From positions 39,574 through 103,573 of the forward strand of contig CALEHW010000014.1 of assembly GCA_937877715.1 (NCBI GenBank): a stretch of DNA of 64,000 nucleotides, given 5' to 3'. Positions 25,306 through 34,147 of this stretch are shown here, in pieces; the stretch's first letter is position 1, and each line of letters starts with the position of its first letter. Source of the stretch: an uncultured Methylophaga sp. (GTDB lineage: Bacteria; Pseudomonadota; Gammaproteobacteria; GCF-002020875). The translations under genes were made by a program, and so were the position numbers. The notes beneath the pieces are model-generated. The model was not told the origin of the DNA, did no database searches, and saw nothing but the letters and a program-made list of their open reading frames with translations.

Positions 25306-27669
25306 TTACAGGGCAACTTTTAGGCTGAATGCACCGGAAATCTCGGCATCCTCACCTCTACTGGATCGCATGAGTGATCCGGAAAGAAACATCTCTTTGT
25401 CTAGTTGGTAGTCGATCTCAGCTCCAACTCTCAACCAGTCGGATCGGTTTTCTGCTCCAGGAATGGAGAATGGAAACATGTCGATGACTTCTCCACTGAA
25501 TGCAGCCCCTCTCCGGTCGAATCGATGAACTTCTTCCGCAATCCCTCGGATGGTGGTTTTAGAGTTGAGTATGTTTTCCGCGATGATTCCGATCCGGCTC
25601 TCTCTGCTTGTATGGGATTGTGGATCGAAGCGTGCGGGGAATCCTCCGGTGGTTTCTGTGTATCCATCGACGTCTGTGTTGGTGATCGTGTATTCAATTT
25701 TTGGAGTGATAGTGGTGTTGTCGATTGTGTAGAGATCACGCCAATCAATTCTTCCACGGATGGCTGTGGCCTTAATGGAGGTGCTTCCTTTGGAGAGATC
25801 TTCGCTTCCCGCATTGAGGTAACCTCTGTTGATGTCTGCATCCCAGTTTCCATGCAATACTGTAGCTGAGAGTAGCATGGGGCTTTCCAGTAGCTGGTGA
25901 TCCAGTTCCACCAGCAGGTACTTTCCGTCAATGTCGCTGCTACCAGAGTAGTCGAGTGCCTGATCAACTCTGCTTTTCCCTATTCCAATTCCGACTCGTG
26001 TATTGCTCTGAAAATCCACACAGGCACCTGTCTCCACAAGATGGGAGTCAGCTTTCTTAGATTGGTAATTGGCGAAGTCTCCATTGATCCATGCGCATTG
26101 ATCTTTGTTGAGCCTTTTTTGTGCAAGGAGGGGTTGGTGATGTGCTCCGTGTAGGGCGATGGAAGGGAGGGAGGAGGAGACTTGTGGAATTGAAGCGGTT
26201 GTTGTGAAGCTGTTTGTGAAGTCATTAATTGTGATGAAGCCGCGTTCACCTGTGGCCACCCAAGGTCCCCACACTTCAACTGTAGTTTCCTCCTCTGTGA
26301 CAAGAGCATTATTACCAATAATGACGGTCCCATTATCATTTACACCGGCTGGACTTTGAAGGATTATGTTTTCTGGTAAAGAATAGCCGTTGTCTGCGAG
26401 CCACTCACCTATCGATTGCATTCCTTCTGTCTCATTCCATCGAAATGCTTCGTTTGTAAGGGAAACATAATTGGTTGTGTTCAGGAGTTCAATCGGCTGA
26501 CTTGAAGACCCGATGACTACACTGCCATCCGGCGTAATACCTGTAGCAATACTATAGGTGTCTTCTTTGTGTAGGTGTCCAAGGGGCAGCATATTAGCAT
26601 TGGTTTTCCAGATGACGGCTTCTCCTGTGAGGGCATTGGCAAGATCACCAATAGAGATAAGATGTTCATCTGCTGATGCAACTGTTCCCACAACAGTGCT
26701 ACCATCTGCATTAGTTGCAATTGCAGTACTGAATAAATGATTTTCAGGTGATCCCAGATTTACGAGTCCACTGTCTTCAGTCCACCGAAATGCTCTGCAT
26801 GATAAGAAGTTGCTGCCTCTACTGAAACCAACAGCCACCTTGCCATCTCCACTGACGTCAAGTGCACTGCTGGAGGTGTCACCAGGGAGTTTTCCAAGTC
26901 CAACAAAACCTGTAGGCTCTGTCCAGATAAAAGCTTCTCGTGTTTCTTGATCTACAGGGGAAGCATTATTTTCATCATTCACAAACTCACCTACGATTAC
27001 AGAACCATCTGAACTTAACGTGGTTGCCCTGCTATAAAAACTCCAATTGTCAGGTTTATTCAAAGAAACAAGTCCTGTAGGCTCAGTCCATCGAAAAGCT
27101 TCTTTACCTTGGCTGGTTGAGCTCATTCCAATTAATGTTAAACCGTCACCACTAACCCCGGTTAAAATCTGGCTAGTGTAGCTTTCTGGTAAGAGAACAG
27201 AGTTTTCAACCACAAAGTCACCGGTTAATATGCGTGGATGATCTGTATCTTCAAGGAAAAATGACTGAGATTTGTTGTTTCGATCCCAGATGACCATTCT
27301 ATCTCTTGAGTTGATTGATAAATTTGTAGCTGAATAACCGTCTAGGTTCGGGGAGAAAACAAGGTTATTTTCATTAATCTCGTAAGATGAGAATGTATCC
27401 CTAAAACTAATAGTGCCGTCATCCGAAGAATAATCTGGGGGCGTGGTTCTGGTAGCGCCTCCTGCAATTGTGGGTGCATCAACAAACAGAGATTGGTTAT
27501 CTGCAATTATGAGAGTAGTGCTCCCTATAATTGTTGTCCCGTCACCACTTATGGCTGTAAGGTTAGATCCAGTATTGCCTTTGTTAATAACCGTAAATCT
27601 CATCCCATCACCAACAGTCACGTCAGCCATTCCTGCGCATGACCACACAGTCATTGCAGGCAAAAGCAT
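25306..27669 (-). CDS. HAF-repeat autotransporter (type V secretion)
   Basis: A predicted surface protein with a passenger of HAF-type repeats and a C-terminal beta-barrel, 787 residues in all. At least five repeats alternate an AxxVSxDGxVxVG strand with FRWTEPTGLVSL-like units (FRWTEPTGLVSL, FIWTEPTGFVGLG, FRWTEDSGLVNLG, VIWKTNANMLPLG, FRWNETEGMQSIG), spanning about residues 165-450. A linker with an autotransporter-typical segment (GAHHQPLLAQKRLN) leads into an approximately 260-residue barrel ending FSLKVAL. From the ATG at 27669 the signal peptide is short (MLLPAMTVWSCAGMA) with no basic n-region. Reading the same frame upstream adds TRIRN before it, but only an ATT could start there. The signal may therefore use an unusual start or be 5'-truncated. 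It is divergent from an RHH regulator and ends in a clear terminator. Function of the passenger is unknown. Confidence 0.85.
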   Translation of the reverse strand: MLLPAMTVWSCAGMADVTVGDGMRFTVINKGNTGSNLTAISGDGTTIIGSTTLIIADNQSLFVDAPTIAGGATRTTPPDYSSDDGTISFRDTFSSYEINENNLVFSPNLDGYSATNLSINSRDRMVIWDRNNKSQSFFLEDTDHPRILTGDFVVENSVLLPESYTSQILTGVSGDGLTLIGMSSTSQGKEAFRWTEPTGLVSLNKPDNWSFYSRATTLSSDGSVIVGEFVNDENNASPVDQETREAFIWTEPTGFVGLGKLPGDTSSSALDVSGDGKVAVGFSRGSNFLSCRAFRWTEDSGLVNLGSPENHLFSTAIATNADGSTVVGTVASADEHLISIGDLANALTGEAVIWKTNANMLPLGHLHKEDTYSIATGITPDGSVVIGSSSQPIELLNTTNYVSLTNEAFRWNETEGMQSIGEWLADNGYSLPENIILQSPAGVNDNGTVIIGNNALVTEEETTVEVWGPWVATGERGFITINDFTNSFTTTASIPQVSSSLPSIALHGAHHQPLLAQKRLNKDQCAWINGDFANYQSKKADSHLVETGACVDFQSNTRVGIGIGKSRVDQALDYSGSSDIDGKYLLVELDHQLLESPMLLSATVLHGNWDADINRGYLNAGSEDLSKGSTSIKATAIRGRIDWRDLYTIDNTTITPKIEYTITNTDVDGYTETTGGFPARFDPQSHTSRESRIGIIAENILNSKTTIRGIAEEVHRFDRRGAAFSGEVIDMFPFSIPGAENRSDWLRVGAEIDYQLDKEMFLSGSLMRSSRGEDAEISGAFSLKVAL

Positions 27670-27712
27670 ATTCCTGATCCGCGTACAAAAAATAGTTATT
27701 CACTCATTAATA

Positions 27713-27797
27713 GTGTCACCTTGACACCAGAATCCTACGCCCGTTTCTGACACCATGCCAGTGTCTTTTAATTACGGGATGTTACAAATGGGTGTCA
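27713..27797. promoter_or_regulatory. Cluster of GTGTCA half-sites, candidate RHH operator
   Basis: Between the divergent autotransporter and RHH genes there is a perfect palindrome GTGTCA-CCT-TGACAC (27713-27727). An imperfect one follows, GACAC-7 bp-GTGTC (27749-27765), and a further GGTGTCA is at 27791-27797. Multiple spaced half-sites are what tetrameric ribbon-helix-helix repressors usually bind. The sites overlap the region where both promoters must lie and the start of the RHH gene. Confidence 0.55.
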
Positions 27798-28039
27798 CAG
27801 ATGAGAGCGTTCGCATCACGCTACGTCTTCCGGAAAAGGTGAGAGATTCCCTGCTGCTTTCCGCCAGAGCCAATCGCCGCAGTATGAACAGCGAGATTGT
27901 CTCCGCACTGGAGAGCCACAGCCACCCCACGAACATTTCCGACGGTGGCACTATGGAGGAACTATTACAGAACTGTAGGAGGCTGTCGGAGGAGAGTGTG
28001 GGAGTGGTGGTGGAATTGACCCGACTGCTGCGTCGGTGA
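27755..28039 (+). CDS. Arc-like ribbon-helix-helix regulator
   Basis: A small DNA-binding protein of the Arc/MetJ fold: the beta-strand ESVRITLRLPEKVRDSLLLS, then helices ANRRSMNSEIVSALES (residues about 17-53), then a Leu-rich C-terminal helix (SEESVGVVVELTRLLRR) probably for oligomerisation. The track start at 27755 sits inside a putative operator. ATG at 27788 (MGVTDESVR), preceded by GGGA, matches where the fold begins and may be the true start. It is divergent from the autotransporter gene, so it probably controls that gene and itself. It lies within the tRNA-bounded segment; phage- and plasmid-borne Arc proteins are common. Confidence 0.8.
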   Translation: MPVSFNYGMLQMGVTDESVRITLRLPEKVRDSLLLSARANRRSMNSEIVSALESHSHPTNISDGGTMEELLQNCRRLSEESVGVVVELTRLLRR

Positions 28040-28102
28040 GGCTGGCTATGCAGAGACCAAAGGACTGTCTATATCGAAAAATCCTTTAGTCCCAAAAATA
28101 CA

Positions 28103-28131
28103 AAAAGACCGACCAGAAAGTACAGTCTTTT
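28103..28131 (-). terminator. Possible weak terminator after tRNA-Ile2
   Basis: AAAAGAC-15 bp-GTCTTTT forms a 7 bp stem ending in T-runs on both strands, 12 bp beyond the tRNA 3' end. The stem is AT-rich, so the call is tentative. It could also serve the RHH gene from the other side. Confidence 0.4.
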
Positions 28132-28143
28132 CATGCGGTTACA

Positions 28144-28220
<77 letters not shown>

Positions 28221-28235
28221 GTAATAGATAGGAAG

Positions 28236-30056
28236 CTATCCCTTATCCAGATAGCTCTCCAGCTTATCAGAGCGTGAGGGATGGCGTAGCTTGCGCAGTG
28301 CCTTGGCCTCAATCTGGCGGATGCGTTCACGGGTTACATCAAACTGCTTACCCACCTCTTCAAGGGTGTGGTCAGTATTCATGTCGATCCCAAAGCGCAT
28401 TCTCAGTACCTTGGCCTCACGTGGGGTAAGGCCCGACAGCACACTCTGGACATCCTCTTCAAGTCCCTCGGTAGTTGCAGATTCATCGGGCTTGATTACA
28501 TTGGCATCCTCAATGAAGTCCCCTAGGTTGGAGTCCTCATCATCACCAATCGGAGTCTCCGTAGAGATTGGTTCCTTGGCGATCTTGAGTACCTTGCGGA
28601 TTTTGTCCTCCGGTATCTCCATCTTTTCGGCCAGCTCTTCTGGGGTTGGCTCGCGCCCCATCTCTTGCAGCAATTGGCGTTGAATACGGTTGAGCTTGTT
28701 AATGGTCTCAATCATATGGACAGGTATACGGATGGTGCGGGCCTGGTCAGCGATTGATCTGGTAATGGCCTGACGGATCCACCAGGTTGCATAGGTTGAA
28801 AACTTGAAGCCGCGGCGATATTCAAATTTATCAACAGCCTTCATCAGCCCGATGTTGCCCTCTTGAATCAGATCAAGGAACTGCAATCCACGGTTAGTAT
28901 ATTTCTTGGCGATGGAGATTACTAGACGCAGGTTAGCCTCAATCATCTCCTTCTTGGCGCGACGCGCCTTGCCCTCTCCGATCGACATCATCCGGTTGAT
29001 CTCTTTCAGGCGGGTAATGGAGATGCCGCACTCCTCCTCAATCTTCAGCAGTTTCTTCTGGGAACGCAAAATATCACGAGAGAATCGTCTGATTGGTGCG
29101 GAGTGCTTCTTTTTGGCGGCGATCTGCCTATCCACCCACTCCAGATTGGTCTCATTCTTTGGGAATGATGTGATGAAATCTCTACGCGGCATGCCGGAAC
29201 GCTCAACCGCCAGATGCATGATAGTGCGTTCACTGTCACGAACCTTGTCCATGGCGCCGCGAATGTCCACCACCATCCGCTCCAGCAGTTTGGGAACCAG
29301 CTTGCACTGCATAAACTGGTCAGCGATTTGGCTACGCAGCAGATCGCTCTTTTCATGCTCTCTGCCGTTGCGTTTTTCGGAACGCTTGAGTTTTTTGGAG
29401 AGGTCGGCAATTGTCTGTAGTCGGCCCGACATCATCTCTGGAGGGGGGCCAGTAAATCCCTCCTCATCCTTCCTGTCACTGGAGCCAGCAGCGCCTGGAA
29501 TAACTGGCTTTGGGGGTTCCGGGCAGAAATCACAGAGCCCGGTAATAACAGTGTTGAGCTCCTTGCTGCCATCATTAATCTTGTCGAGCTCTGTGAGCAG
29601 CTCCTCAACCGTGTTCGGGTAGAGAGCAAGGGCATTCATCATCTGACGTACTCCGGCCTCGATCCGTTTGGCGATAACGATCTCTCCCTCACGGGTCAGC
29701 AGCTCAACGGAGCCCATCTCACGCATGTACATGCGTACCGGATCTGTGGTGCGGCCAGTCTCTCCCTCCACAGACAACAGTACAGAAGCTGCCTCGGCTG
29801 CAGCCTCCTCATCGGAATCATCGTTGGCAGAACCGCTCTCGCCGGAGATCAACATGTTCTCGGCGTCTGGTGCTTTCTCCAGTACCTTGATACCCATGGA
29901 GTTGATTACGCTGATTACGTTTTCAATCTCATCACTATTCGTCACCTCGCCCGGCAGAAGATCATTGATCTCGCCATAGGTCAGGTAGCCCTTCTCCTTG
30001 CCTCGGGCAATCAGGTTCTTGATTTCGTTTTCTTCGGTTTTAATTGGTTGAGTCAT
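28236..30056 (-). CDS. rpoD: RNA polymerase primary sigma factor RpoD (sigma-70)
   Basis: The housekeeping sigma factor. I use ATG at 30056 (MTQPIKTEE), which matches the family N-terminus; the track adds five codons. About 606 residues. Region 1.1 ([21 protein letters not shown]) opens the protein, followed by an acidic stretch and region 1.2 ([21 protein letters not shown]). A non-conserved insert (about 150-330) precedes region 2 ([33 protein letters not shown]) and region 3. Region 4 has the -35-binding HTH ([20 protein letters not shown]). Last protein-coding gene of the rpsU-yqeY-dnaG-rpoD operon; a 110 bp gap upstream may hold an internal promoter, but I saw no strong match. Confidence 0.98.
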   Translation of the reverse strand: MTQPIKTEENEIKNLIARGKEKGYLTYGEINDLLPGEVTNSDEIENVISVINSMGIKVLEKAPDAENMLISGESGSANDDSDEEAAAEAASVLLSVEGETGRTTDPVRMYMREMGSVELLTREGEIVIAKRIEAGVRQMMNALALYPNTVEELLTELDKINDGSKELNTVITGLCDFCPEPPKPVIPGAAGSSDRKDEEGFTGPPPEMMSGRLQTIADLSKKLKRSEKRNGREHEKSDLLRSQIADQFMQCKLVPKLLERMVVDIRGAMDKVRDSERTIMHLAVERSGMPRRDFITSFPKNETNLEWVDRQIAAKKKHSAPIRRFSRDILRSQKKLLKIEEECGISITRLKEINRMMSIGEGKARRAKKEMIEANLRLVISIAKKYTNRGLQFLDLIQEGNIGLMKAVDKFEYRRGFKFSTYATWWIRQAITRSIADQARTIRIPVHMIETINKLNRIQRQLLQEMGREPTPEELAEKMEIPEDKIRKVLKIAKEPISTETPIGDDEDSNLGDFIEDANVIKPDESATTEGLEEDVQSVLSGLTPREAKVLRMRFGIDMNTDHTLEEVGKQFDVTRERIRQIEAKALRKLRHPSRSDKLESYLDKG

Positions 30057-30166
30057 GCGTGTTGACACCACTTTTGAGAGATTGTTGTGTTCGAAACGAA
30101 CCGCGCATTCTACACCATTATGACCATGTTCGTCACTATCTATGGCTATATTCTAAGATAGACCAT

Positions 30167-31921
30167 CTAATGAGAGGAGAGTAACAGTCGAAGTTCACGT
30201 TTCTCTTCGGCAGAGAGCTGCTCCTCCGCAGATTTTCTGAGGAGCTGCTCGGCACGCTGCTCCTGGTGGAGTCGTTGTAGCTGTTGCAGTGCTCCCCGCA
30301 ATTCGTTTTCCACTCCATCCTCTGGAATGGAAGGGTTCCACTGGGCAATCTTGTGCAGAATTTCCTCATCCTCTTTTCCGCGCCACCTCTCCAGTAGTGC
30401 AGCAGATGAGAGCCCTGGGTTCTGTTGCAGTAGCTTCATCACCTCGGTTAACAGAGATATTCCAGGGGTGTTTAGACCTTTGATGGAGATATCCTGGGAG
30501 GTGGTCCGGATCATCTCCGGCTGGTGCAGCAAGATGGAGAGTGCAATACGCACAGGTGACGGTGATTGCCCCCGCCTCTCCGATTTTTGAACAGGTTTAC
30601 GCGAGGCTGCTTTTGCGGGCGGGGTATCAAGCAGATGGGTAGCGATCGATTCCTCATCCATATCCACCATGGAGGAGAGTTTTTTGAACATCATCTCCCG
30701 GAACATACCGGCAGGAAGCTGGGACAGTTTCGGACGGGCCAGTGCAACCAACCGTGCCCTGCCATCAATGGAGGATGGGTCAACCTGCTCCTGCAGATAG
30801 GAGAAGAAGAGCTGGGAGAGGGGGGTGGCCTGCTGGATTCGCTCCTCAAACTTTTGATTTCCATCCTTGCGTACCATGGAGTCCGGGTCCTCGCCATCTG
30901 GCAGGAACATAAAGCGGATCTCACGTCCATCACGCATCAACGGGATGACAGTATCCATTGCCTTGTGTGCGGCATCACGTCCCGCACGGTCACCGTCAAA
31001 ACAGAAGATCACACGGTTAACAGTTCGAAATAGCTGATTCAGGTGGTCGCTGGTAGTTGCTGTCCCCAGGGTTGCCACACTGTAGTGGATGCCAAATTGA
31101 GCCAGAGCCACCACATCCATATACCCTTCAACCACCAGAATCTGCTCCAGATTGCGGACATTTTTTCGCGCATGGTAGAGGCCATAGAGCTCCTGTCCCT
31201 TGTGGAACAGAGGGCTCTCCGGGGAGTTGAGATATTTCGGTTTTTCATCCCCCAAAACCCGTCCACCAAAACCGATAATGCGACCTCGACCATCGTGGAT
31301 GGGAAAGATAATACGGTTGCGAAAACGGTCGTAGTGGCCGCCGCTATCCTTCTGAATCAGAAGACCAGTTCTCACCATCTGTTGGGTGGTGTCTTGAGCA
31401 TGGCTATCTGTCAGGGCGTCATGGAGGTTGCTCCAGCCATCCGGGGCAAAACCTATGCTGTAACTTGCCGCAATTTCCCCGCTGAGGCCGCGCTGTTTAA
31501 GATAGTTGACTGCTGCGCCTGCCTGTTGGTGCTCCTTGAGCTGCCTGCTGTACCACTCTCCGGCCCTCTCCATCAGCTCGTAGAGGGGGTTCAGATTCTC
31601 TCTCGGTTTGCCGTCATCATTCTCATGCGGCACCTCAAGACCGGCACTGGCGGCAAGATCCTCAACTGCCTCCGGAAATGGCATATTCTCGTACTCCATC
31701 AGAAAACCGATGGCAGTACCGTGGGCGCCACAACCGAAGCAGTGATAAAATTGTTTTGTGGGACTGACTGTAAACGATGGGGTCTTTTCGTGGTGGAAGG
31801 GGCAGCAGGACTGAAATTCACGCCCCTTTTTGACCAGCGGAACCCGCGTATCAATCACATCGACAATATCAATGCGTGACAGTAGTTCGTCTATGAATGT
31901 TGAGGGAATTTTGCCAGCCAT
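30167..31921 (-). CDS. dnaG: DNA primase DnaG
   Basis: Synthesises RNA primers for replication. At 584 residues it is standard length. The N-terminal zinc domain (residues about 40-65) contains CCPFHHEKTPSFTVSP and HCFGCGAHG. The RNA-polymerase domain has the basic EGYMDVVAL TOPRIM motif (about 265) with the acidic residues FCFDGDRAGRDAA (about 308) and DGEDPDSMV. The C-terminal third is the DnaB helicase-binding domain. It sits between yqeY and rpoD in the macromolecular-synthesis operon. Confidence 0.98.
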   Translation of the reverse strand: MAGKIPSTFIDELLSRIDIVDVIDTRVPLVKKGREFQSCCPFHHEKTPSFTVSPTKQFYHCFGCGAHGTAIGFLMEYENMPFPEAVEDLAASAGLEVPHENDDGKPRENLNPLYELMERAGEWYSRQLKEHQQAGAAVNYLKQRGLSGEIAASYSIGFAPDGWSNLHDALTDSHAQDTTQQMVRTGLLIQKDSGGHYDRFRNRIIFPIHDGRGRIIGFGGRVLGDEKPKYLNSPESPLFHKGQELYGLYHARKNVRNLEQILVVEGYMDVVALAQFGIHYSVATLGTATTSDHLNQLFRTVNRVIFCFDGDRAGRDAAHKAMDTVIPLMRDGREIRFMFLPDGEDPDSMVRKDGNQKFEERIQQATPLSQLFFSYLQEQVDPSSIDGRARLVALARPKLSQLPAGMFREMMFKKLSSMVDMDEESIATHLLDTPPAKAASRKPVQKSERRGQSPSPVRIALSILLHQPEMIRTTSQDISIKGLNTPGISLLTEVMKLLQQNPGLSSAALLERWRGKEDEEILHKIAQWNPSIPEDGVENELRGALQQLQRLHQEQRAEQLLRKSAEEQLSAEEKRELRLLLSSH

Positions 31922-31975
31922 GCGGGGGAGAATAGCATAGTCACTTCTTCTCGAAGTGGGCAGGTTCTGTCTGAA

Positions 31976-32419
31976 TTAACTAAGTTGTGCCTTGATTTTA
32001 CCGCTGAGCTGTCCCATATCGGCACGCCCCTGTGCCTTTGGTCGGATGATACCCATAACCTTGCCCATCTCTTTCATTGAGGAGGCGCCGGTTTCGGCAA
32101 TAGCCTGCTGGATCATCTCATCGATCTCGGCATCACTCAACTGCTCTGGCATGAACTCCTGGATGATTTTGACCTCTGCGATCTCGATATCGGCGAGATC
32201 CTGGCGTCCTGCCGATTCAAATTGGGAGATGGCATCCCGACGCTGTTTGACCATCTTGTCGAGGATGGAGAGGAGTCTCTCTTCATCAACCTCGATCCTC
32301 TCATCCACCTCAATCTGTTTTACCGTTGCGGTAATCAATCTAAGGGTCTTCAGGCGCTCCTTGTTCTTGGCGCGCATCGAATCCTTGACGTCATCATTGA
32401 TTCTGTCGAGAGTTGACAT
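31976..32419 (-). CDS. yqeY: YqeY/GatB-like domain protein
   Basis: A 147-residue cytosolic protein matching the YqeY family, related to the C-terminal tRNA-binding domain of GatB. N-terminal helices (LKTLRLITATVKQIEVDERI) precede a GatB/YqeY tail (MGKVMGIIRPKAQGRADMGQ, then VKAQL-like ending IKAQLS). Its exact function is unknown; its standard position between rpsU and dnaG is conserved in many proteobacteria. Start at MSTLDRIN is preceded by a spaced GAG-rich site. Confidence 0.94.
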   Translation of the reverse strand: MSTLDRINDDVKDSMRAKNKERLKTLRLITATVKQIEVDERIEVDEERLLSILDKMVKQRRDAISQFESAGRQDLADIEIAEVKIIQEFMPEQLSDAEIDEMIQQAIAETGASSMKEMGKVMGIIRPKAQGRADMGQLSGKIKAQLS

Positions 32420-32451
32420 CGGTATCTGTGTGAGGTGTTCTCTACTGGCGT

Positions 32452-32682
32452 TTAGCGCGAGAGCAGGCCACGATTGCGACGCATAGTGCTACGCTCGCGA
32501 GAGACGCGCTTCTGTGTGCGTTTTACAGCAGCAGCTGACTTGCGTTTGCGAACCTGTGTAGGCTTCTCATAGAACTCACGCTCACGTGCTTCGGCAACAG
32601 TACCTGCCTTCTCTACGGCACGTTTGAAGCGACGCAGTGCATAATCAAAGTTCTCGTTTTCCCTTACTCGTATACTTGGCAT
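32452..32682 (-). CDS. rpsU: 30S ribosomal protein S21
   Basis: A small basic ribosomal protein near the anti-Shine-Dalgarno region of 16S rRNA, needed for initiation. 76 residues, slightly longer than the usual 71 because of the tail [10 protein letters not shown]. The family core [20 protein letters not shown] and [14 protein letters not shown] is clear. First gene of the operon leading to dnaG and rpoD, divergent from the DNA ligase gene across 109 bp. Confidence 0.97.
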   Translation of the reverse strand: MPSIRVRENENFDYALRRFKRAVEKAGTVAEAREREFYEKPTQVRKRKSAAAVKRTQKRVSRERSTMRRNRGLLSR

Positions 32683-32791
32683 TTCTAGCTAAATCCTTGT
32701 TGAATAAACTGGTTTCTCTGGTAGCGTTATACGGACAACGCTCTTTTTCGGAGAGAGCCGCGCATTATACGTAGAGAGGGAGAAATCTGCA

Positions 32792-33667
32792 ATGTTTTAC
32801 CAGGCAATTTGTAAACTGGCCATACGGCGGATATTTCCTCTATGGGTGGCGGTCGGCATGCTCTATACGTACCACTCCAGCGGCCAGGAGCAGATCCAAG
32901 AGATCGAGCCCCTGCTGGCCAAGGTCTATAGCCAGGAGGATATATCCAGCTGGTGGATTAGCGAAAAGCTGGATGGGGTGCGGGCCATATGGAATGGGGA
33001 GCAGTTACATTTTCGTAGCGGTAGATTGATCTATCCTCCAGCCTGGTTTGCCAAGGATTTCCCTGCACGTCCCATGGATGGGGAGCTCTGGATCGGACGG
33101 GGCAGTTTTGACCGGCTCTCTGGAATCGTGCGTAGAGAGTACCCAGAGGATATCGAGTGGAGAGATGTTCGATACATGCTGTTTGAGCTTCCGGACAGTG
33201 ATGGCACCTTCACCCAGAGAGTTGCAATGATGGGGCAGTTGACCAGAGCGGCGGGGATTCCATGGCTACAACCAATAGAGCAGATCCGCCTCCAGAGCGA
33301 GGCCGCATTGATGGAGTTGCTCGATGAGGTTGTAGAGCATGGTGGCGAGGGTCTGATGTTGCACCGTGCCGATTCACTCTACCATGGGGGAAGAAGCGAT
33401 GATCTGCTCAAGCTTAAACTGTGGCAGGATGCGGAGGCGGTGGTGGTTGCTGTTCTGCCGGGCAAGGGGAAATATGTCGGGATGATGGGATCGCTACTGG
33501 TCGAAAATGGAGAGGGCCAGAGGTTTCGTATCGGTAGCGGTTTTAGTGACCAGGAGCGGCGCAACCCGCCTCCTGTTGGCACCACTATTACCTACAAATA
33601 TACCGGCACTACCAGCAGAGGGTTACCCAGGTTTGCCAGCTTTTTGCGGATTCGCCCACAGTTTTGA
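32792..33667 (+). CDS. ligE: ATP-dependent DNA ligase, secreted Lig E type
   Basis: A minimal two-domain DNA ligase (nucleotidyltransferase plus OB fold) of the Lig E group, 291 residues. The N-terminus has basic residues and a hydrophobic segment (IFPLWVAVGMLYTY), consistent with export to the periplasm. Motif I SEKLDGVRAIW (adenylated Lys, about residue 54) is present. Motif III is in RYMLFELPD, motif IV in GGEGLMLHR and motif V in DDLLKLKLW. The OB domain runs GKGKYVGMMGSLLVENGEG to the end (LRIRPQF). Lig E enzymes are proposed to act on DNA outside the cytoplasm, in uptake or extracellular DNA. The next plus-strand gene is a ComEA-like DNA receptor, which fits that idea. Confidence 0.88.
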   Translation: MFYQAICKLAIRRIFPLWVAVGMLYTYHSSGQEQIQEIEPLLAKVYSQEDISSWWISEKLDGVRAIWNGEQLHFRSGRLIYPPAWFAKDFPARPMDGELWIGRGSFDRLSGIVRREYPEDIEWRDVRYMLFELPDSDGTFTQRVAMMGQLTRAAGIPWLQPIEQIRLQSEAALMELLDEVVEHGGEGLMLHRADSLYHGGRSDDLLKLKLWQDAEAVVVAVLPGKGKYVGMMGSLLVENGEGQRFRIGSGFSDQERRNPPPVGTTITYKYTGTTSRGLPRFASFLRIRPQF

Positions 33668-33736
33668 CTCACCCATGCGCACTCATGAATGTTTGCACGG
33701 AGTTATTGAAAGGTTACCTACTGTTTCTGTAACATT

Positions 33737-33760
33737 TTGAAATAATTGCCTTTATTTCAA
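33737..33760. repeat. Perfect 9 bp inverted repeat upstream of comEA-like gene
   Basis: TTGAAATAA-6 bp-TTATTTCAA lies 56-79 bp before the ComEA start codon. The stem is AT-rich with no T-run, so it is more likely a regulator site than a terminator. A TTGATA-18 bp-TAACTA promoter-like pair begins just downstream, at about 33765. Confidence 0.45.
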
Positions 33761-33815
33761 TTGGTTGATATTGTCAACAGTGCAACTGTAACTAGAGTGA
33801 CTAGAGGAGATAGAC

Positions 33816-34091
33816 ATGAGGAAGATCATTAATACGTTGTTGGCTGTTGTTCTGTTCGGGGTATCGCTATCGAGTTTTGCAGAGGGCGAGATTAATATCA
33901 ACACAGCCGGGCTAAAGGCATTGAGTACGCTGGAGAATATCGGCAGGAAGAAGGCGCAGATGATTATCGACTACCGTGAATCCAGCGGCCTCTTCGAGGC
34001 CATTGAGGAGCTGGCAAAGGTGGCGGGTATCGGCAAAAAGAGTGTCGAGGCAAATCGTGAGCGGATAACTGTAGAGTCTACTGATAAGTAG
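33816..34091 (+). CDS. comEA: ComEA-like periplasmic helix-hairpin-helix DNA-binding protein
   Basis: A small exported protein of 91 residues. A clean signal peptide (MRKIINTLLAVVLFGVSLSSFA, cleaved before EGEI) is followed by a tandem helix-hairpin-helix domain (ININTAGLKALSTLENIGRK; then ELAKVAGIGKKSVEANR). In competent bacteria ComEA binds incoming double-stranded DNA in the periplasm and ratchets uptake. A strong AGAGGAG site precedes the ATG. Neighbouring ligE and the distant pilQ strengthen the competence reading. HhH proteins of this size occur widely in bacteria without proven competence, so the role is probable rather than shown. Confidence 0.88.
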   Translation: MRKIINTLLAVVLFGVSLSSFAEGEININTAGLKALSTLENIGRKKAQMIIDYRESSGLFEAIEELAKVAGIGKKSVEANRERITVESTDK

Positions 34092-34147
34092 TTTCGTTGA
34101 GTTCGATGGTAATATAGCCCAACTATTTTACAAGACCTCGTTGGGGT

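Noticed and set aside
31043-31879. 278-codon plus-strand ORF
   Set aside because: Antisense to the conserved catalytic part of dnaG, without recognisable motifs; a shadow.
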